The notes: generated from the sequence alone by a model not told the origin. Positions 34,399-46,986 are shown, numbered from the stretch's first letter. The stretch is 64,000 nt of DNA from Phyllostachys edulis (GCA_036346405.1 CM070561.1:5706834-5770833); one strand, 5' to 3'. Made by a program: numbers and translations.

Positions 34399-35110
34399 AA
34401 CTGATGTGCTTGTGGGGATGGAGCCATGGTCCTGAAATGCTTGGAATTGGATATTTGTCGTCCTCACCAACTTCTGAATTCGTTGTTAAAGTACTATTTG
34501 TATGTTCAGTGATCTTTTAGATTCCAGCATGATATTGCTGTAGTATTTGGATGGAAACTTGAGATTTATGTACTTTCTCCGTGGTCAGCATTTACTGGGC
34601 TTATTTATGGTCGTAGGATGACATTTGAAAACGATTAGTGTCTTGTAATGCTGAATGCAAGGTGGATTTGACTTATGTCGTGTTTCAAATTTTGCTTCAT
34701 TGTTTGCGCACTGTTGTCGAAATGGTCATGCGTTATCTGAAACATACAAAATAAAAGCTTGATGGGCTCGGTTTGACAAGGAGTCATGTCAGCTTATTTG
34801 ATTTTTAAACATTTTAGTATAGGTCAATCTTACCATCTTATCAACCTCTTTTGCCCACCGGCAGGCAGGGAGGCCGCCAATGTTCCCTCGACTGTGGGGG
34901 TGAAACCGTGAAACTGTCTGCCTGCTGCCGGCTGCCGGCTGCTGGAATCTGAGTTTGCGGCGCCGGCGATTGGAGCGAAGCCCGCTCAAGGTTCCAGGCT
35001 GTTAACTTCTTTTTGGGTAAGTCGATCGAAAACTCGAAATGTCAATTGTGATCTGGAAGCATTGTTCACTGCGACAGTGGTGGTGGTTGGTTTGATCATG
35101 GTGCTGTGAG
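34399..35110 (+). other. SR gene 3-prime UTR and downstream flank
   Basis: AT-rich trailer after the TGA at 34396-34398. A candidate AATAAA lies near 34749. From about 34790 to 35000 there is GC-richer sequence (CTGCCGGCTGCCGGCTGCTGG near 34921) with no recognised gene. Confidence 0.5.
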
Positions 35111-35373
35111 TGTTGAGGAATCGTCGCTAACAAGTCTAGTTCGAGCGATTACCTTGTAGACAAGTGTAAAATCACTTAGAGCAATGCGAAAAAACAATAG
35201 TAGATTGAACAAAGAGATATAGGGGACTTTTGCTTCTCTTTATTCCTTCATCAATCGATCAGCCTTTCACAATGACTAGCATCCCCTATTTATAGGCTAC
35301 AGATCCTGCTAGGGTTTGGATGAGGCGCACACCTATGGGTCGGCTACTGGGCTAGGCCCATGGTTTCCCAACA
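35111..35373 (-). repeat. 3-prime LTR of the copia element, 263 bp
   Basis: Begins TGTTGAGGAATCG on plus and ends GGTTTCCCAACA, so the ends are TGTTG...CAACA. On minus it is preceded by the purine tract CAAGGAGGAG (35374-35384). A second LTR and the target-site duplication (left flank GTGAG) were not found. Confidence 0.75.
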
Positions 35374-35580
35374 CTCCTCCTTGGACATCCATCCTTATAT
35401 GTTCATGTCTCGTCAAAACTCTATAAAAACCCAGTAGAAATTTTTTGAAGAAAGTGTACATGATACACGTTCTGCTGCGTTGCACGAATTGCCTCGTTAA
35501 AAACCTTAGCCGAGAAACTTTAAAAAACTCGTTAAAAGAAAAAGGGTACAATTCACCAAATTTCATTAGATCTCCAAGAT

Positions 35581-36228
35581 TTACTCTTTAGGTACTCGAT
35601 CTTCATGATCAAGTTTCAATAATGAGTTTGTGAAGATTCCCCCCCCTCCCCCTGAATTCTGTAGTTCTTTAAGTCTCATCATTCCAATTCCATGTAAGCA
35701 CCTTTCAAAACTAGATGCTGTAAGTGACTTAGTAAATAAATCTGCAAGATTTTCACATGACTTAGTATGCAGTATATTAATTTCGTCCATCTTTTGCAAT
35801 TCATGAGCAAAGAAGAACTTAGGGTTGATATGTTTTGTGAGATGACTCTTTACATAACTCATTTGTACTTGTGCAACACAAGCTGTATTATCTTTATAGA
35901 TAATAGTGGGGATTTGCGCGGTATTCAATCAACATGACTGCTGGATGTGGTGAATCATTCGCCGAAACCAAGCACATTCTCGTGAGGCCTCGTACAATGC
36001 TATTATTTTCGAGTGGTTCGTCGAAGTCGATACAAGACTCTGCTTAGACGATTTCCATGAAATTATAGTGCCACCACATAGGAGTTCATAGCCTGTTTGC
36101 GATTTGGCTGTATGTGGGTCCGACAGGTACCCGGCATCTGCATAGCCATTCATAGTTAGGCTTTGGTTCTTTCTATAGAACAAACCTAGTTCTTTGCTTC
36201 TTTGGAGGTATCGGAAGATATCCTTCAT
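35581..36228 (-). pseudogene. Copia RNase H remnant
   Basis: The N-terminal part (36228-35929) has YADAGYLSDPHTAKSQTGY and SWKSSKQSLVSTSTNHSKII. The C-terminal part (35928-35581) has KDNTACVAQ, KSHLTKHINPKFFFAHEL and ENLADLFTKSL. A frame break at 35929 splits them. In copia elements RNase H is the last pol domain, consistent with the LTR to the left. A G-rich run follows the domain on minus (35638-35652). Confidence 0.9.
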
Positions 36229-36589
36229 TCCCTGCCAATGCCTTTGGTAGGTTTTGCACTATACCTTGCTAATAGGTTTACGGCAAATGAAATGTCTGTT
36301 CTAGCACAGTTTGCTAAATACATGAGTGCTCCTACTGCACTTAAGTATGGGAATTCCGGTCCCAGGACTTCCTCCCCTCTTCTCTAGGTCTATATGAGTC
36401 CTTGTCTTGCAACAAGGATCTCTCGACCATTGGCACTTTCTAAGGGTATGCCTTTTCAAAGTCGGACCTTTCTAACACCTTCTAAGTATAGGTTGACTGA
36501 TGCACTGATATCCCTTCGGGGGCATGCTCAAGCTGCAAGTCTAGGCAATATTTGGTTTTACCCAAATCTTTCATTTTGAGCTCTGACTC

Positions 36590-37560
36590 CAGGTAAGAGC
36601 TTGCTTTCTTAATACCTTCCAGGGTTCCAATGATATTCAGATCATCTTCATACCCTGAGATTATACAAAATCCATCCTAGGACCGTCATATAAATACACA
36701 GAGATTATTCTTATTTTTCGTGTAGCCTTTCTTGCATAGAAAGTTGCTTCAAGCGATTATACCACATCCTGCTTGATTGCTTAAGTTCGCACAGTGACTT
36801 TATGATTTTCACACGGTACAGATTTCTATTTGCTCTGTCTTGGTCCAGAACAGGGATACCTTCAGATATCTTCATATAAATGTTCGAATCTAATATTCCA
36901 TAAAGGTATGCTGGTACCACATCCATCAATTTCACTTTTAACTTCAAGTTTACTACCACTGAGATTAAATATCTAAAGGGTGGTTCCGCCCATGACTAGG
37001 GAATAGATTTCTTCATAACCATCTCTTGGACGTTAAGTGAAACCCTATGCAACGAGCCTTATTTTTTTTATTTTCTTTTCGAACAAATACCCACTTATAC
37101 CCTACGGGGAGCACATGGGAAGGCGTGCGGCTTACAGGTCCAAGCACCTCTCTTTTATGCAGAGATAATAATTCAGTTTCTATTGCCTTCTTCCAATCTT
37201 CCCGATTTGATCTTTTCTTACATTCAACGAGCGATGCAGGCTCTGGATCAAGATCAATGATTGTAACAATTTTGTTTGCAAATAAATGTCGACATTGGTT
37301 GTTGTCTTATTCATAGATTCTCTCGAGATCACAAAGTTTATAGCTATTTCTGCAAGGGGCTATTCTTCTAATGCTTCTAATTGCTCACCGCTGCTTCCAA
37401 TTACAGGGGCAAGTCCCTTTAGTTTTTCAGCTCCGATGTGTGCGCACACATCCATGCTGATGTCTCTCTTCATGGGGATGTTCAATTCTAGGATGCCTTA
37501 TTCTAAAGGTTTCATACTAGTGCTAGGTCTCAACTAGCTCACCTTCTAGTTCTGGGGAAC
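36590..37560 (-). pseudogene. Copia reverse transcriptase remnant
   Basis: The open part 36959-36711 has MDVVPAYLYGILDSNIYMKI and LCELKQSSRMWYNRL, copia RT landmarks. About 60 bp further on, the catalytic YVDD box reads as GYEDD with stops around it. Upstream (36960-37560) the strand has only decayed RT and linker sequence. Inactive. Confidence 0.85.
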
Positions 37561-37573
37561 TTCGGTAATCGGC

Positions 37574-40289
37574 TGTTGTAAGATCGAGAAGGCCGACTAA
37601 AGGGGGGTGAATAGGCGGTTTTAAAATCTTTTAGCTAAAACCGAGTTTTATGCGGAATTCTAAATCAATTCAGTTTTGCTCAATTAAAATCTAAATCAAC
37701 TAGTCTTGACTAAGTGCACCAACAATATAAGACTATTGATAATAATAGCAGTCATACAAAGACATATAAGCTTTTTAATTTTAGGAATGTAAATTGCACA
37801 AAGTTAATCACTAGAGAGCAAACCACAATGACGTTTTACCGTGGTGTTTGGAGACTTGCCGATCTCCCCTAATCCACATTGAGGTTAGCCCAAACTAATT
37901 GGACTGGCTCCACAAATTAAGCCAAACACTTCAATTCCACTAGTGGTAGCTCTTTCCCTCTCCGGGTAGGTGAACTCCAACATTTACAACACGCCGGGCC
38001 TTCTGATAAGCATCTTGAGAAGATCACCGGTCCACGACGCCTCCACGCCGTCTAGACGTCGGCAAACACCAAGAGTAATAAGCTAAGCCTCTTGCTTGAC
38101 TCTCACCACGTGCAATGAATGCACAAGCCCAAGTGGATACGAAATCCACCTCTAGATGCAACACATGCAACTAGAGACCTCTCTCCTTGCTCACAAGGTG
38201 CAACACATGCACAATTGAGAGGAGAAGCTCACATTCAATTGAGTGAAAATAGGATGCCAAAGATGCTTCTCAACCGGCCAAGGTGGGTATTCATAACACA
38301 CACAAAAAAAACTAGCCGTTCGGAGCAGAAATCAGCAAATTCAGCAAAAATACGGTAGTACCACCGTTCAAAACCCGATACTACCGATTTTTACCCAAAG
38401 GTCGGAAATGGTGTATTAAACACTCAAAAACTAGCCGTTAAAATTTTTAGTGCGGTAGTACCGCAGTACAAAGGCTGGTACCACCATTCTGTGGTAGTAC
38501 CTCTCTTCTCTGGCGGTATTACCGCAGTCCAATTTCAGCACAGACGATACTCGGTAAAAAGGTCATAACTTTTGACTCCGATGTCAGAATTGAGTGATCT
38601 TGGACTCTATGAAAAGCTTATTCAAAGGGCTACACAAATCACCTATTTGATTGATCTCAAACACATTTGATAAAATCAAAAAGCACAACTCCAAAGAGCC
38701 ACTACCATGGTCTAAATCCAAAGAAATATCAACAAGTAATCTTAGACCATACCAAGAGAAAATGCATGAATCCCAATAATTTGCAAAACAAATTTACAAA
38801 CTTAGATTATGCCACATGGAGTAAGTACATGAACTTCAACCATTTGCAAAACTCATTTGCAATGTATAGTCATATGCTACAAGGATTAGATGCAAGCGCA
38901 TCGACTATTTGCAAAACACATTTACAAATAATAGCATCATGCCACGGAGAGCTAGAGCAAGCGAGATTGATCTATCAACACATGATGAGACTCAAGCTAC
39001 TAGACAAGACCCCTCTTAATAGTACGGCAACCTATACTAGCAATCCGGTCTTCCAACCAAACACCAAGACCGGTAAAAGACTAAGAACACATCCTTAGCC
39101 CTAGCTAGTCATACCTTTGCCTTAGGCATCTTCTTAAAGCTTGATGACACACATCTACACTTCAAGTCCGGGTCATCGTCTTGACATACACCAACCCATG
39201 ATGCATCCTTTACTTGACCTACATCAACACATGATGGGTCTTCTCTTGACTTGATGATTAACTCATGATCATCTTCTCTTTGAGATCTTGATATTCATCA
39301 ACACAAGATGCATCCTCTTCTTGAACCTTGACTTGATGACGATCAACTCATGATGCCGTCCGAAGTCTCCATTACCATGGAACATAACCTATTCATCCAA
39401 CTCATGAAAAATGTTAGTCCCATAATGATTAACATTAATTACCAAGATATACCTACAATAAATGCTTTTGAATAAGCCATTGCAGAAAGGTGTGTTACTA
39501 CCGCCGTTGATCATGCGGTAGTTCCGCTCACCAGTACTTCCGATCATAAGGGCGGTATGACCGCTTCCCTTCGAGGTGCATAACAAGCCCTATTTGTAAA
39601 TAACGTACTACCGACTAGTTTTCGGAAAGACCGGGTTGCGGTAGTTCCGCTCAGGATTTGCGGTCATACCGCTACGTGGTAGTTCCGCCCAATGAACTTT
39701 GGTACTACCGCACATCGGTAGTACCGCTTACCAAATGTGGTCATATCGATTTCCACTGAAATTCTTCCATAAACTTTTCGAAATGCAATGCATGACTCCT
39801 TTGTCTTGAACCATGTCGATCTTTTATCATCTTTGCATTTCCTTTTCATGTCATCATTGAACCTCCGGGACTAAGCCTTGAAATCATCTTAGCACACTCA
39901 TTAGTCCCACAACACAATTACAAATAATTGAATATGAAGCAATATGAGTATATATGAACTACACAAGTTTTATATACTCAAAGGATATATTTCAAAGTAG
40001 AGATCCCCAATATATGTAGATAAAGAAATATGGATCAATACTAATAAAACCACAAAACATAGAGTGAACTCTCGCTAAATGTGTGCATACACGAATGTGT
40101 AATAAAAACATATGCACATATTCAAGTTAGACTTTTTGTGAAGTTCAACCTATATTTTGGATCCGAGGAATGCAACAAGATATGAGAAATGATGTCAAGT
40201 GCATGCCTCCATGATTTTCACCTTTTCATCCAAATAAGACTACACAATAGGTATATCAACAGAAGTGTTAGTCTCATATATAGATTTGT
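37574..40289 (+). repeat. LTR inserted in the copia element (right edge truncated)
   Basis: Starts TGTTGTAAGATCGAGAAGG and then GACTAAAGGGGGGTGAATAG, the same terminus as the LTRs ending at 44481 and 45023 read in reverse. The interior contains several GCGGTAGTACCG-type words (38450-38530, 39480-39740) and the CATCAACACATGATG series shared with 27840-28210. It is cut at about 40289, where copia integrase-linker sequence resumes, and no target-site duplication was found. Open frames inside are not genes. Probably Ty1/copia SIRE-like, but no coding region proves it. Confidence 0.75.
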
Positions 40290-40860
40290 CATGCTGTGTC
40301 AAGTCCTTCTTATCTTTTTTCACCAGGCGTCCCCGGTTACTTCGAATTCGAGGGGCCAGAGTTCTTGTCCTTTCTGAGGCCTTAGGATGGGATTAGGAAT
40401 ACCTTTATTGGTATTTCAACCCTCTCCGGTGCATTGCGTACAGGCATATGCGACTTTGTCACGCTCTTCAAATCATTAAAGTAGTCAGGTAGTTAATTCG
40501 CTAATGCTTGCAAATCAATTCTTTTCTGGACTTCAATTACTTCTAGACTTCAATTATCTTCTGGACTTCTCTATTTGCTTCACTAGTGCGCGGGTCATGT
40601 GCATGGACTTCAATTATCTTCTAGACTTTAATTATCTTCTGGACTTCTCTATTTCTCGATATTTTTCATCAAGGGGTTGATTTCCTCCCCCCTAATGATG
40701 GGAAACTAGCCTCATCTAATATACTATCAGCGAATCGTGCAGTATGCAAATCTCTCGTCATAGGGTCCAAAATACCTGATTATGGATGTTGTCTCATAAC
40801 CAACGTACATCCCAAACTTTCGGAGAAGGCCCATTGCAGTTCGCTGTGGTGGTAGTATAG
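40290..40860 (-). pseudogene. Copia integrase C-terminal and linker remnant
   Basis: At about 40700-40860 on minus the reading is TAMGLLRKFGMYVGYET then IIRYF-P, as in the C-terminal part of copia integrases, with stops. It is truncated at 40860 by the gypsy-like fragment and continues at 46290. Confidence 0.78.
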
Positions 40861-41433
40861 TGTCGACGATCGAGTCGCCGATCTTATGAAATAAAAAGAG
40901 GAAAACGACGTAGAGTATCCTGGGAGAGAATTGGGGGCTGCTCTTTATTAATATGAACTGGAATTACAAGACCTGACTTGGGACTATCTCTAATTACACC
41001 GAATGTATTGAATGCTAGGCAAAGTAATCAGGCTTAAAGACTGATTTCCTTGCTACTGCTTTGGCTTCTGTGTTGCCTTGCTCTGTGTGTCTTCTGTTGT
41101 CTCCTCGTCTTCTGCGTTCCACCATTAAATAACTCCCGAAGAGGCGACAGTTACTCTTGTAGAAGGCGTTCCTGGTGAAACGTTACGACTGGTCAGAGGT
41201 TCAAGGCAGTTAACAACGTGTTAACTACCTTGTGGTTAAGTGCCTGTGAAAAGCTTAACTGTAGGGTGGTTTATCGTCAGTGTCTTGTATATCATCGTAT
41301 GGTATGGAACGTTCAGCACGTGTTCCATTCATCACACAGGTGCCAGTTCATAGCTTTTCCGAACAGCTACCTGGTCGAAGCCTAGTCCAACCAGGGTACC
41401 CATCGTGTAACCTCTGGAATCCTCACGACCAGT

Positions 41434-44400
41434 TGAAAGCATCTAGGCCCCTAAAAATTGTTTTGGTAATTAATGATAATATGTGAATATAGGATTAACA
41501 TGTTTATTGAGTATTTATAAGGTTAAGTCCCATTGGTGAATTTGATGACGTAAAGATGCATGCCAAAGGATGACATGAAGATGTACATGGCTTGAAGATA
41601 AGGTACAAATAGTCTAGGATCCTTTTCTGTTTTACCGGTCTTAGGAGACTTGGTTTGAAGACCGGATTATAGGTTAAATGTCGTACTATTAAGAGGGATC
41701 TTGGCTAGTAGCTTGATAGCATGTTCTTGTGTCATATGGATCAATTTAGGATCATGCATGCATTTGAATTCTCTTAATTTGAAAGCCTTGTGCACTTTGT
41801 CTAAAATCGGTAGTCTGCTTGATTTTGATCTTGGTTGTACCGCCTGCATCTTGATATGGCCGATATTTTGTTGGCAGTTGAATAAAAATAGAACCAGTGC
41901 ATCTGGCTCAAAACCTCTCTTTAGTTTTCGGTTGAACCGCGCTGAGAATCGGCTGTACCGATTTTCAGCTGAACCGATTTTTGTGTGGTGGTTCAAGAAA
42001 ACCAGAACAAGTGTAATTGCGACCTAGAGCTCTCTGTGTTTTTCGGCTGAACCATTTTTGGGAAGCAGTTGAACCGCGCTGCGGTTGTACCGATTATATT
42101 AAGGCGGTTCATATTTTCCAGAGAGCTTGTCATTTCAGCAGCTTTGAAACCCTACGATCGGTGTCTGCGCTTCAATGCGGTTCAGCAAGGCGATCTTGAT
42201 TGTACCGTAAGTTACTTAGCGGTTATACTGGGACGGCAAATTCCAACGGCTATGTCGAGTAATAAATGCCGCCGTTCTAGCCGTTACGGGGTTCTGACGC
42301 AAAATGCGGTTCAACCGGGCTCTTAACGCCGGTTGTACCGATTATGGCTAAAAGTTGGGGTTTTGATCCCAACGGTCATAATTGTTGGTGTGAGCTATAA
42401 ATACCCCCCCCAACTGCCCTTGGACAGGCTGCTAGTGAACATTTAACATCCTTAGAGCCTTGGAACCAAGTGCATTCACTCAACACCCAAAATTCTCTTG
42501 TGCATTTGTGGATATCATGGGGATATGCTCACGATCTTAATGTGATGATACAATTGGCAATAGCTCTTTGGGTTTGTCGAAACGATCGTTTTCGGTTTTG
42601 TTGAAATCTGTTTTGACAAGTGTCGGGATCATCGGTAGTCTGGGATTGTGTTTGGCGGTAGTACCATTGGCGGTATACCGCAAGCAAAGCGGTATGGTTT
42701 TTCGAGCGAGTGTAATTTGTGTTTTGGATTTCTCGAGGAGCGGTAGTACTGCGCTATGGTTGCTTAGTAGTACCAAGATGATTTGAACGAACGACAGCGT
42801 GTGAGCGGTATGGTTTTTCCGAACAAGTGTATTTTGGAAAGTTTTGGATTTCCTTTAGTAACGGTAGTACTGCCGTTGAGCTGATGACGATCGCAGATGG
42901 ATAGAGAACCGCCCTAACACGCGGTAGTACCGATTTTTGTCTTGAATCTCTTTTCAATTGGAGAATTGCTTTTGGGTTAGGTCAAGTTCATGGGTGTCAT
43001 GGCATATGTGTTGCATGATGCAAGTTTTGACTAACGTGGGTCAAGTTGTGAAGAACTTGTTCCGGATTCGATTTCTTTGTCTATTGATGTGCGAGTTGCT
43101 TGGAGGTCAATAACGGTCAGCGGTGAGGATGTTGGGACTAAGCTTGGAGAGCCGAGGTCCGTAACGATCGGGATGCCAGTGAGGTCAATAGAGTCAAGCA
43201 TTGCGCAAGAGGACAAAGGTGACCGAACAGGCGATTCGGTTCGACGGAGTTCGATCAAGCGGCGAGGTCGGTGCAAGTGCCATGGTGGTTTGGTGGGAGC
43301 GGATGGGAGAGACTTGCCGACATGAAGAGAGCCACTGGATCAACCGACACGTGGCGAAGCATGGGAGGTGCTTCACGAAGATGGGACTCGGTCTTGAAAA
43401 AGATCGAGAAGGGTATTTTGGTAATTTTACCAACACGCCTTAGTGACCTAATGCCCGGCCGTGGCGCAAGTCGGTCGTCAAGAAGTGGATTAGGTCAAGA
43501 GAATTGAAGATGGCGCTTTAAAATGCGTGCGTGTGTGACCCGTTTGTTTTGGGCCTTAACGGAGCCCATTAGGGTTACTCTTCTAGAAGGTCTAAGCCTC
43601 CACTATAAATAGGGGTGTCTTTGGACACCACCTCAACCCTTTCATTGCATTGTAAACCCTAGTTTTGCTTTTGTGCTTAGGGAGTTGATAGTTGGAGGTT
43701 AGGGTTCTAGGGAGTTGGATTTGATTTCGTGCTCATGTATTGAGTCTTTGTCCTCCATTGATGGAGTGGTCAGTAAACCAATACCATATCAAATCAATCC
43801 AAAGAAAGTTCTCTCAAAGATGAGTTCATTTGCTTTCTTTCTCTCTATTTGATGATTTTGAGTCTTTCCTTGATCTGCGAGTTTTTGGTTGGTTTCTTGC
43901 CGTGATCTAACTTCTTTGGGACATGTGGGAACCCATCTAGGATCATCTTGATCATCAATCACCCACGAGCAAGTCTCTAGATCATAGTTTCGTTTTTGAC
44001 TCGTTTTTGAACCACCTTCGTTCAATCTGAAAAAGATAAGAACTTTGGCTTGGATCTCTGCGATCCTTGATTGGAATAGGTTCCTAATATCCTTAGAAAG
44101 GTGTGTTCCAAATTTGGTGGAGTTTGGCCTTACGGTTTAAAAGTTTCGATGATTTTCGATTTCGTCTTCAGGCTGTTCTGTTCATCGTCAGGATAAAAGG
44201 TAGTACCTTTATTTTGCCTGCGGTAGTACCGTGATGAGGTAGTACCGCACTTACAAATGATGGTAGTACCGATTCACGAAATTTCAAAGACAACTTTTGG
44301 TTCTTTGCTTCGTGCTTTGGGGGTTTGATTAGGATTCAATACAAGGCTTCCGCTATACTTGTATATTGATCTTCATAGCTCTCATAGCTATTGGAGTGAA

Positions 44401-45023
44401 ATTATTATTGGATCCAATCTAATTCGAAAAAGATTTTGAGCTCCTATTCACCCCCCCTCTAGTCGCCTTTTCGGTCCAACAGCATTCATTGGTTGGTAGT
44501 TGAGTTCATTCAGGTGCATAAATTCATTCTAGATTGATCCTATTGCACTTGAGCATCGTCAAGTGAAGGTCTTGGTTTGTTACTCTTGGAGTTTTGCCAA
44601 ACTCCTAGACGGCCTTGGCGGTGTAGCACGGTGATCCCTTCAAGAAGATTGTGAAGAGACCCGGTGCAAGTTTGTGAGTGGTTTGGTGTTCACCATCTCC
44701 GGAGCGGAGGAAGAACAACCATAGTGATCGAGGGAAGGCTTAATTCGTGGAGCCGGCTTGAGTTGTCAAGTTTCCTCAACGTGGACTAGTGAAGACCGGC
44801 AAGTCTTCGATACCACGGGAAAACATCGTTGTCTCATTGTGGTTATTTCTAGTCTTTACTTTTCCGCATTTATATTTCTAGCTTGTTTATTGTGATCAAA
44901 TTGCCTAGCTAGAAGTATAACTTGTTTAGACTAAGTTATTAATTAGTTTAAATTGTTAAATTGTTAAAAAGTTCAAAAACCTCCTATTCACCCCCCCTCT
45001 AGTCGGTTATCCTTGATCCTACA
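41434..45023 (-). mobile_element. Solo LTR, TSD CCAGT, split by a second solo LTR
   Basis: Starts TGAAAGCATCTAGGCCCC and ends TTGATCCTACA, flanked by CCAGT at 41429-41433 and 45024-45028. On minus it begins TGTAGGATCAAGG then ACTAGAGGGGGGGTGAAT. Without the nested 1975-bp LTR and one duplication it is about 1.6 kb. It contains repeated GGTTGAACCGC and CGGTTGTACCG words (41835-42345). No internal retroelement sequence, hence solo. Confidence 0.93.
42507..44481 (-). mobile_element. Solo LTR nested in the previous solo LTR, TSD GCATT
   Basis: Starts TGTGGATATCATGGGG and ends TTTTCGGTCCAACA, flanked by GCATT at 42502-42506 and 44482-44486. Read on minus it begins TGTTGGACCGAAAAGG. The interior has GCGGTAGTACCG-type words (42650-42770, 42860-42940, 44200-44275). 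It has the same terminal signature as the outer LTR but a different body. 1975 bp, no coding region. Confidence 0.94.
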
Positions 45024-45347
45024 CCAGTGAGGTCGTTGGCCTTAGGGGTTACGACCATGAAGACATATGGTCTTTTATGTATTAAATTAATACATAGAGG
45101 TTTTAATCCTCGTCAGCTAGCCCTCGAACTTTAAATGAACAGGTCGTGTGAACACCTTCTTCCGATGAAGTTGTATCGGGCAGACCCCCATTTAATACCG
45201 TGACATTCGAGGTGGCTTGTGTTCATTTTAAAGTTGAGAACTTGCCTTGGGAACTGAAGAGTTCCTCTGTCCGTTGGGCGAAAAAGAAGCTTTTTGCCGT
45301 TTAGACTTTTGTGGGTAACCTCCGATCGTAATTTAAAGATTTGAGGC

Positions 45348-45354
45348 TATAAAA
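45348..45354 (+). promoter_or_regulatory. TATA box upstream of the Transposase_28-type ORF
   Basis: GGCTATAAAATCCCC, a strong plant TATA context, about 150 bp upstream of the likely start codon at 45502. It probably belongs to the element's LTR promoter. Confidence 0.7.
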
Positions 45355-45501
45355 TCCCCATCGCTAGACCTTTTGGAGTTTTTATGCTTGCAGATCCCCT
45401 TTCTGATCTCCTTTGCAGAGAAAGAATCTTTAGTCCTCTTTTCTTGTTCTTCCGACCACCAAATCTCCTACGACCACTACTCATCCTTGAGGATTTTCAT
45501 C

Positions 45502-46161
45502 ATGTCGGAGCAAATCACGAAGTGGTTGCCTTCGGAATTGAGCAAGAAAAAACTTGAGGCGTTGGAGAGGATCAGGATGCTTCCAAATAAGAATCTGATC
45601 AAATGGAGATCGGCGTTTGCAGAGCATTTTCCGAGCTGCGAAGATGGGGAAATTCCTGTTTTCCTCGCCTACATCGAATGCGGGCTGAGGTTGCCGATAC
45701 ACAAATTCTTTCTCCGTGTTCTTGAGTACTACGGGGTGGAATTGGTGAATTTGGCCCCAAATTCCATCGCAAATATCAGCATCTTCACATATTTGTGTGA
45801 AGCATACCTGGGAGTGCCTCCGAGTTTGAGGCTCTTCAGGTATTTCTACCGAATGGTGATGGGGAGAACCACGGAGACTCCCGGAGAATGCACATTGCGT
45901 CTTCACGACGGGAAGGCCGATGAATACATTCATATGTACTCGAAATCCTCATGGTCGTCATGGAAAAAGAACTGGTTCTACATGACGGTTATGAGGGATG
46001 ATGGCCTCTACTTCGCCGGGATGAGAGAGAATAAAAATCTCAAGTGGAGGAAGACCGTGGAGAAGACAGGGGTGGTCGGACGATGGGTGGATGCCATCTA
46101 CGACCTGCGAGTCAAGAGCTTGACCTCTTGGCATGTGGTGAGGGACTTCACCAAGCGCTAG
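45502..46161 (+). CDS. Putative gypsy-type transposon protein (Transposase_28 family-like)
   Basis: An uninterrupted frame of about 220 residues from MSEQITKWLPSEL; an in-frame upstream ATG at 45373 would add 43 residues, but it lies close to the TATA box. The central block (about residues 50-140) has the layout of the putative gypsy-type transposon domain (PF04195): FLAYIECGLRLPIHKFF, VLEYYGVELVNLAPNS and FTYLCEAYLGVPPSL. Such frames accompany large grass gypsy elements of the Tat/RIRE2 type; their function is unknown. Unlike every other transposon gene in this window it has no stop, so its parent element may be relatively young. The nested LTRs lie upstream of it. Confidence 0.75.
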   Translation: MSEQITKWLPSELSKKKLEALERIRMLPNKNLIKWRSAFAEHFPSCEDGEIPVFLAYIECGLRLPIHKFFLRVLEYYGVELVNLAPNSIANISIFTYLCEAYLGVPPSLRLFRYFYRMVMGRTTETPGECTLRLHDGKADEYIHMYSKSSWSSWKKNWFYMTVMRDDGLYFAGMRENKNLKWRKTVEKTGVVGRWVDAIYDLRVKSLTSWHVVRDFTKR

Positions 46162-46289
46162 ATTAGTCCGCTAAAGCTTCGGACTCACTCCCTGATTTGG
46201 TCCATTGGTTGTGATGAAGCTATCTCAGGAGGTGGTAAGTCTTTGAGATAAACTCCGACCAGTATTTTTATTTGATTAATGTACTACCT

Positions 46290-46986
46290 TAAAACCTGTT
46301 CATGTTTAATCATTTTTAATTAATGCATCTGCTAGTCCATTTTGGGTGTGGACATGCGGTACGGAATGCTCAACTTTAATTCTCATTGCCATACAATAAT
46401 CATCAAATGCCTTTGAAGTAAATCCTCCGGCGTTGTCCATTTTGGTGGACTTCACATGATGATCAAGGAAATTATTCTAAATTTTAATTATCTTCGATAT
46501 TAGCTTTTGCAAAAGCGTGATTTCTCATAGACAATAAACATGCATACGACCATTTCGAGGAAGTATTGATGAGCACCATAAAATACCTAAAGTGCCCTTA
46601 CAAGAGCTGTATAGGACCGCAAAAGTCTCCCTGGATATAGTCCAGGAATGCAGGGATTTCATCCTTCGCTTTCATAGCAGAAAGTTTAGTATTAAATTCC
46701 CGGTGACACATGCGGGGAACACAAAATCTTCCTGATTCGAGAAGTTCTTTATATTGATATTATGTACATGTGAATTGTTAATTATATTTCTCATCATCCT
46801 AAGACCTGTGTGGCATTATCTATCATGCCAGAGATAGAAAAGGTTCAGAACTTCTAAATACGGTTTTCAGGGCAGTATAGGTTGCATATGCCTTAATATT
46901 AGCGTAGTATAGCTCAGTTTCAAATGAAGGAAGTCATTCTAATTTTCTTTTCCACTTTCTTCATGCTTTGTAATAAGCAGGTATTC
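46290..46986 (-). pseudogene. Copia integrase core remnant
   Basis: Read on minus at about 46440-46310: MDNAGGFTSKAFDDYCMAM (second catalytic Asp), then HSVPHVHTQNGLADALIK, where other copia integrases have LAESLIK, so the catalytic Glu is replaced by Asp. Further right (46500-46986) the frame continues with stops towards the N-terminal zinc domain. Interrupted at 46986 by a solo LTR. Confidence 0.85.

Larger units (their letters stand above)
40861..46250 (+). mobile_element. Gypsy-like fragment inserted in copia, itself carrying nested solo LTRs
   Basis: Starts TGTCGACGATCGAGTCGCC at 40861 and runs to about 46250, where copia sequence resumes. The outer sequence (40861-41433 and 45029-45500) looks like an LTR/leader with a TATA box at 45348. 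It is followed by a long open frame of the putative gypsy-type transposon family (45502-46161). An intron-like GTG|GTAAGT lies at about 46233. The right boundary and a target-site duplication are not resolved. Confidence 0.6.
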
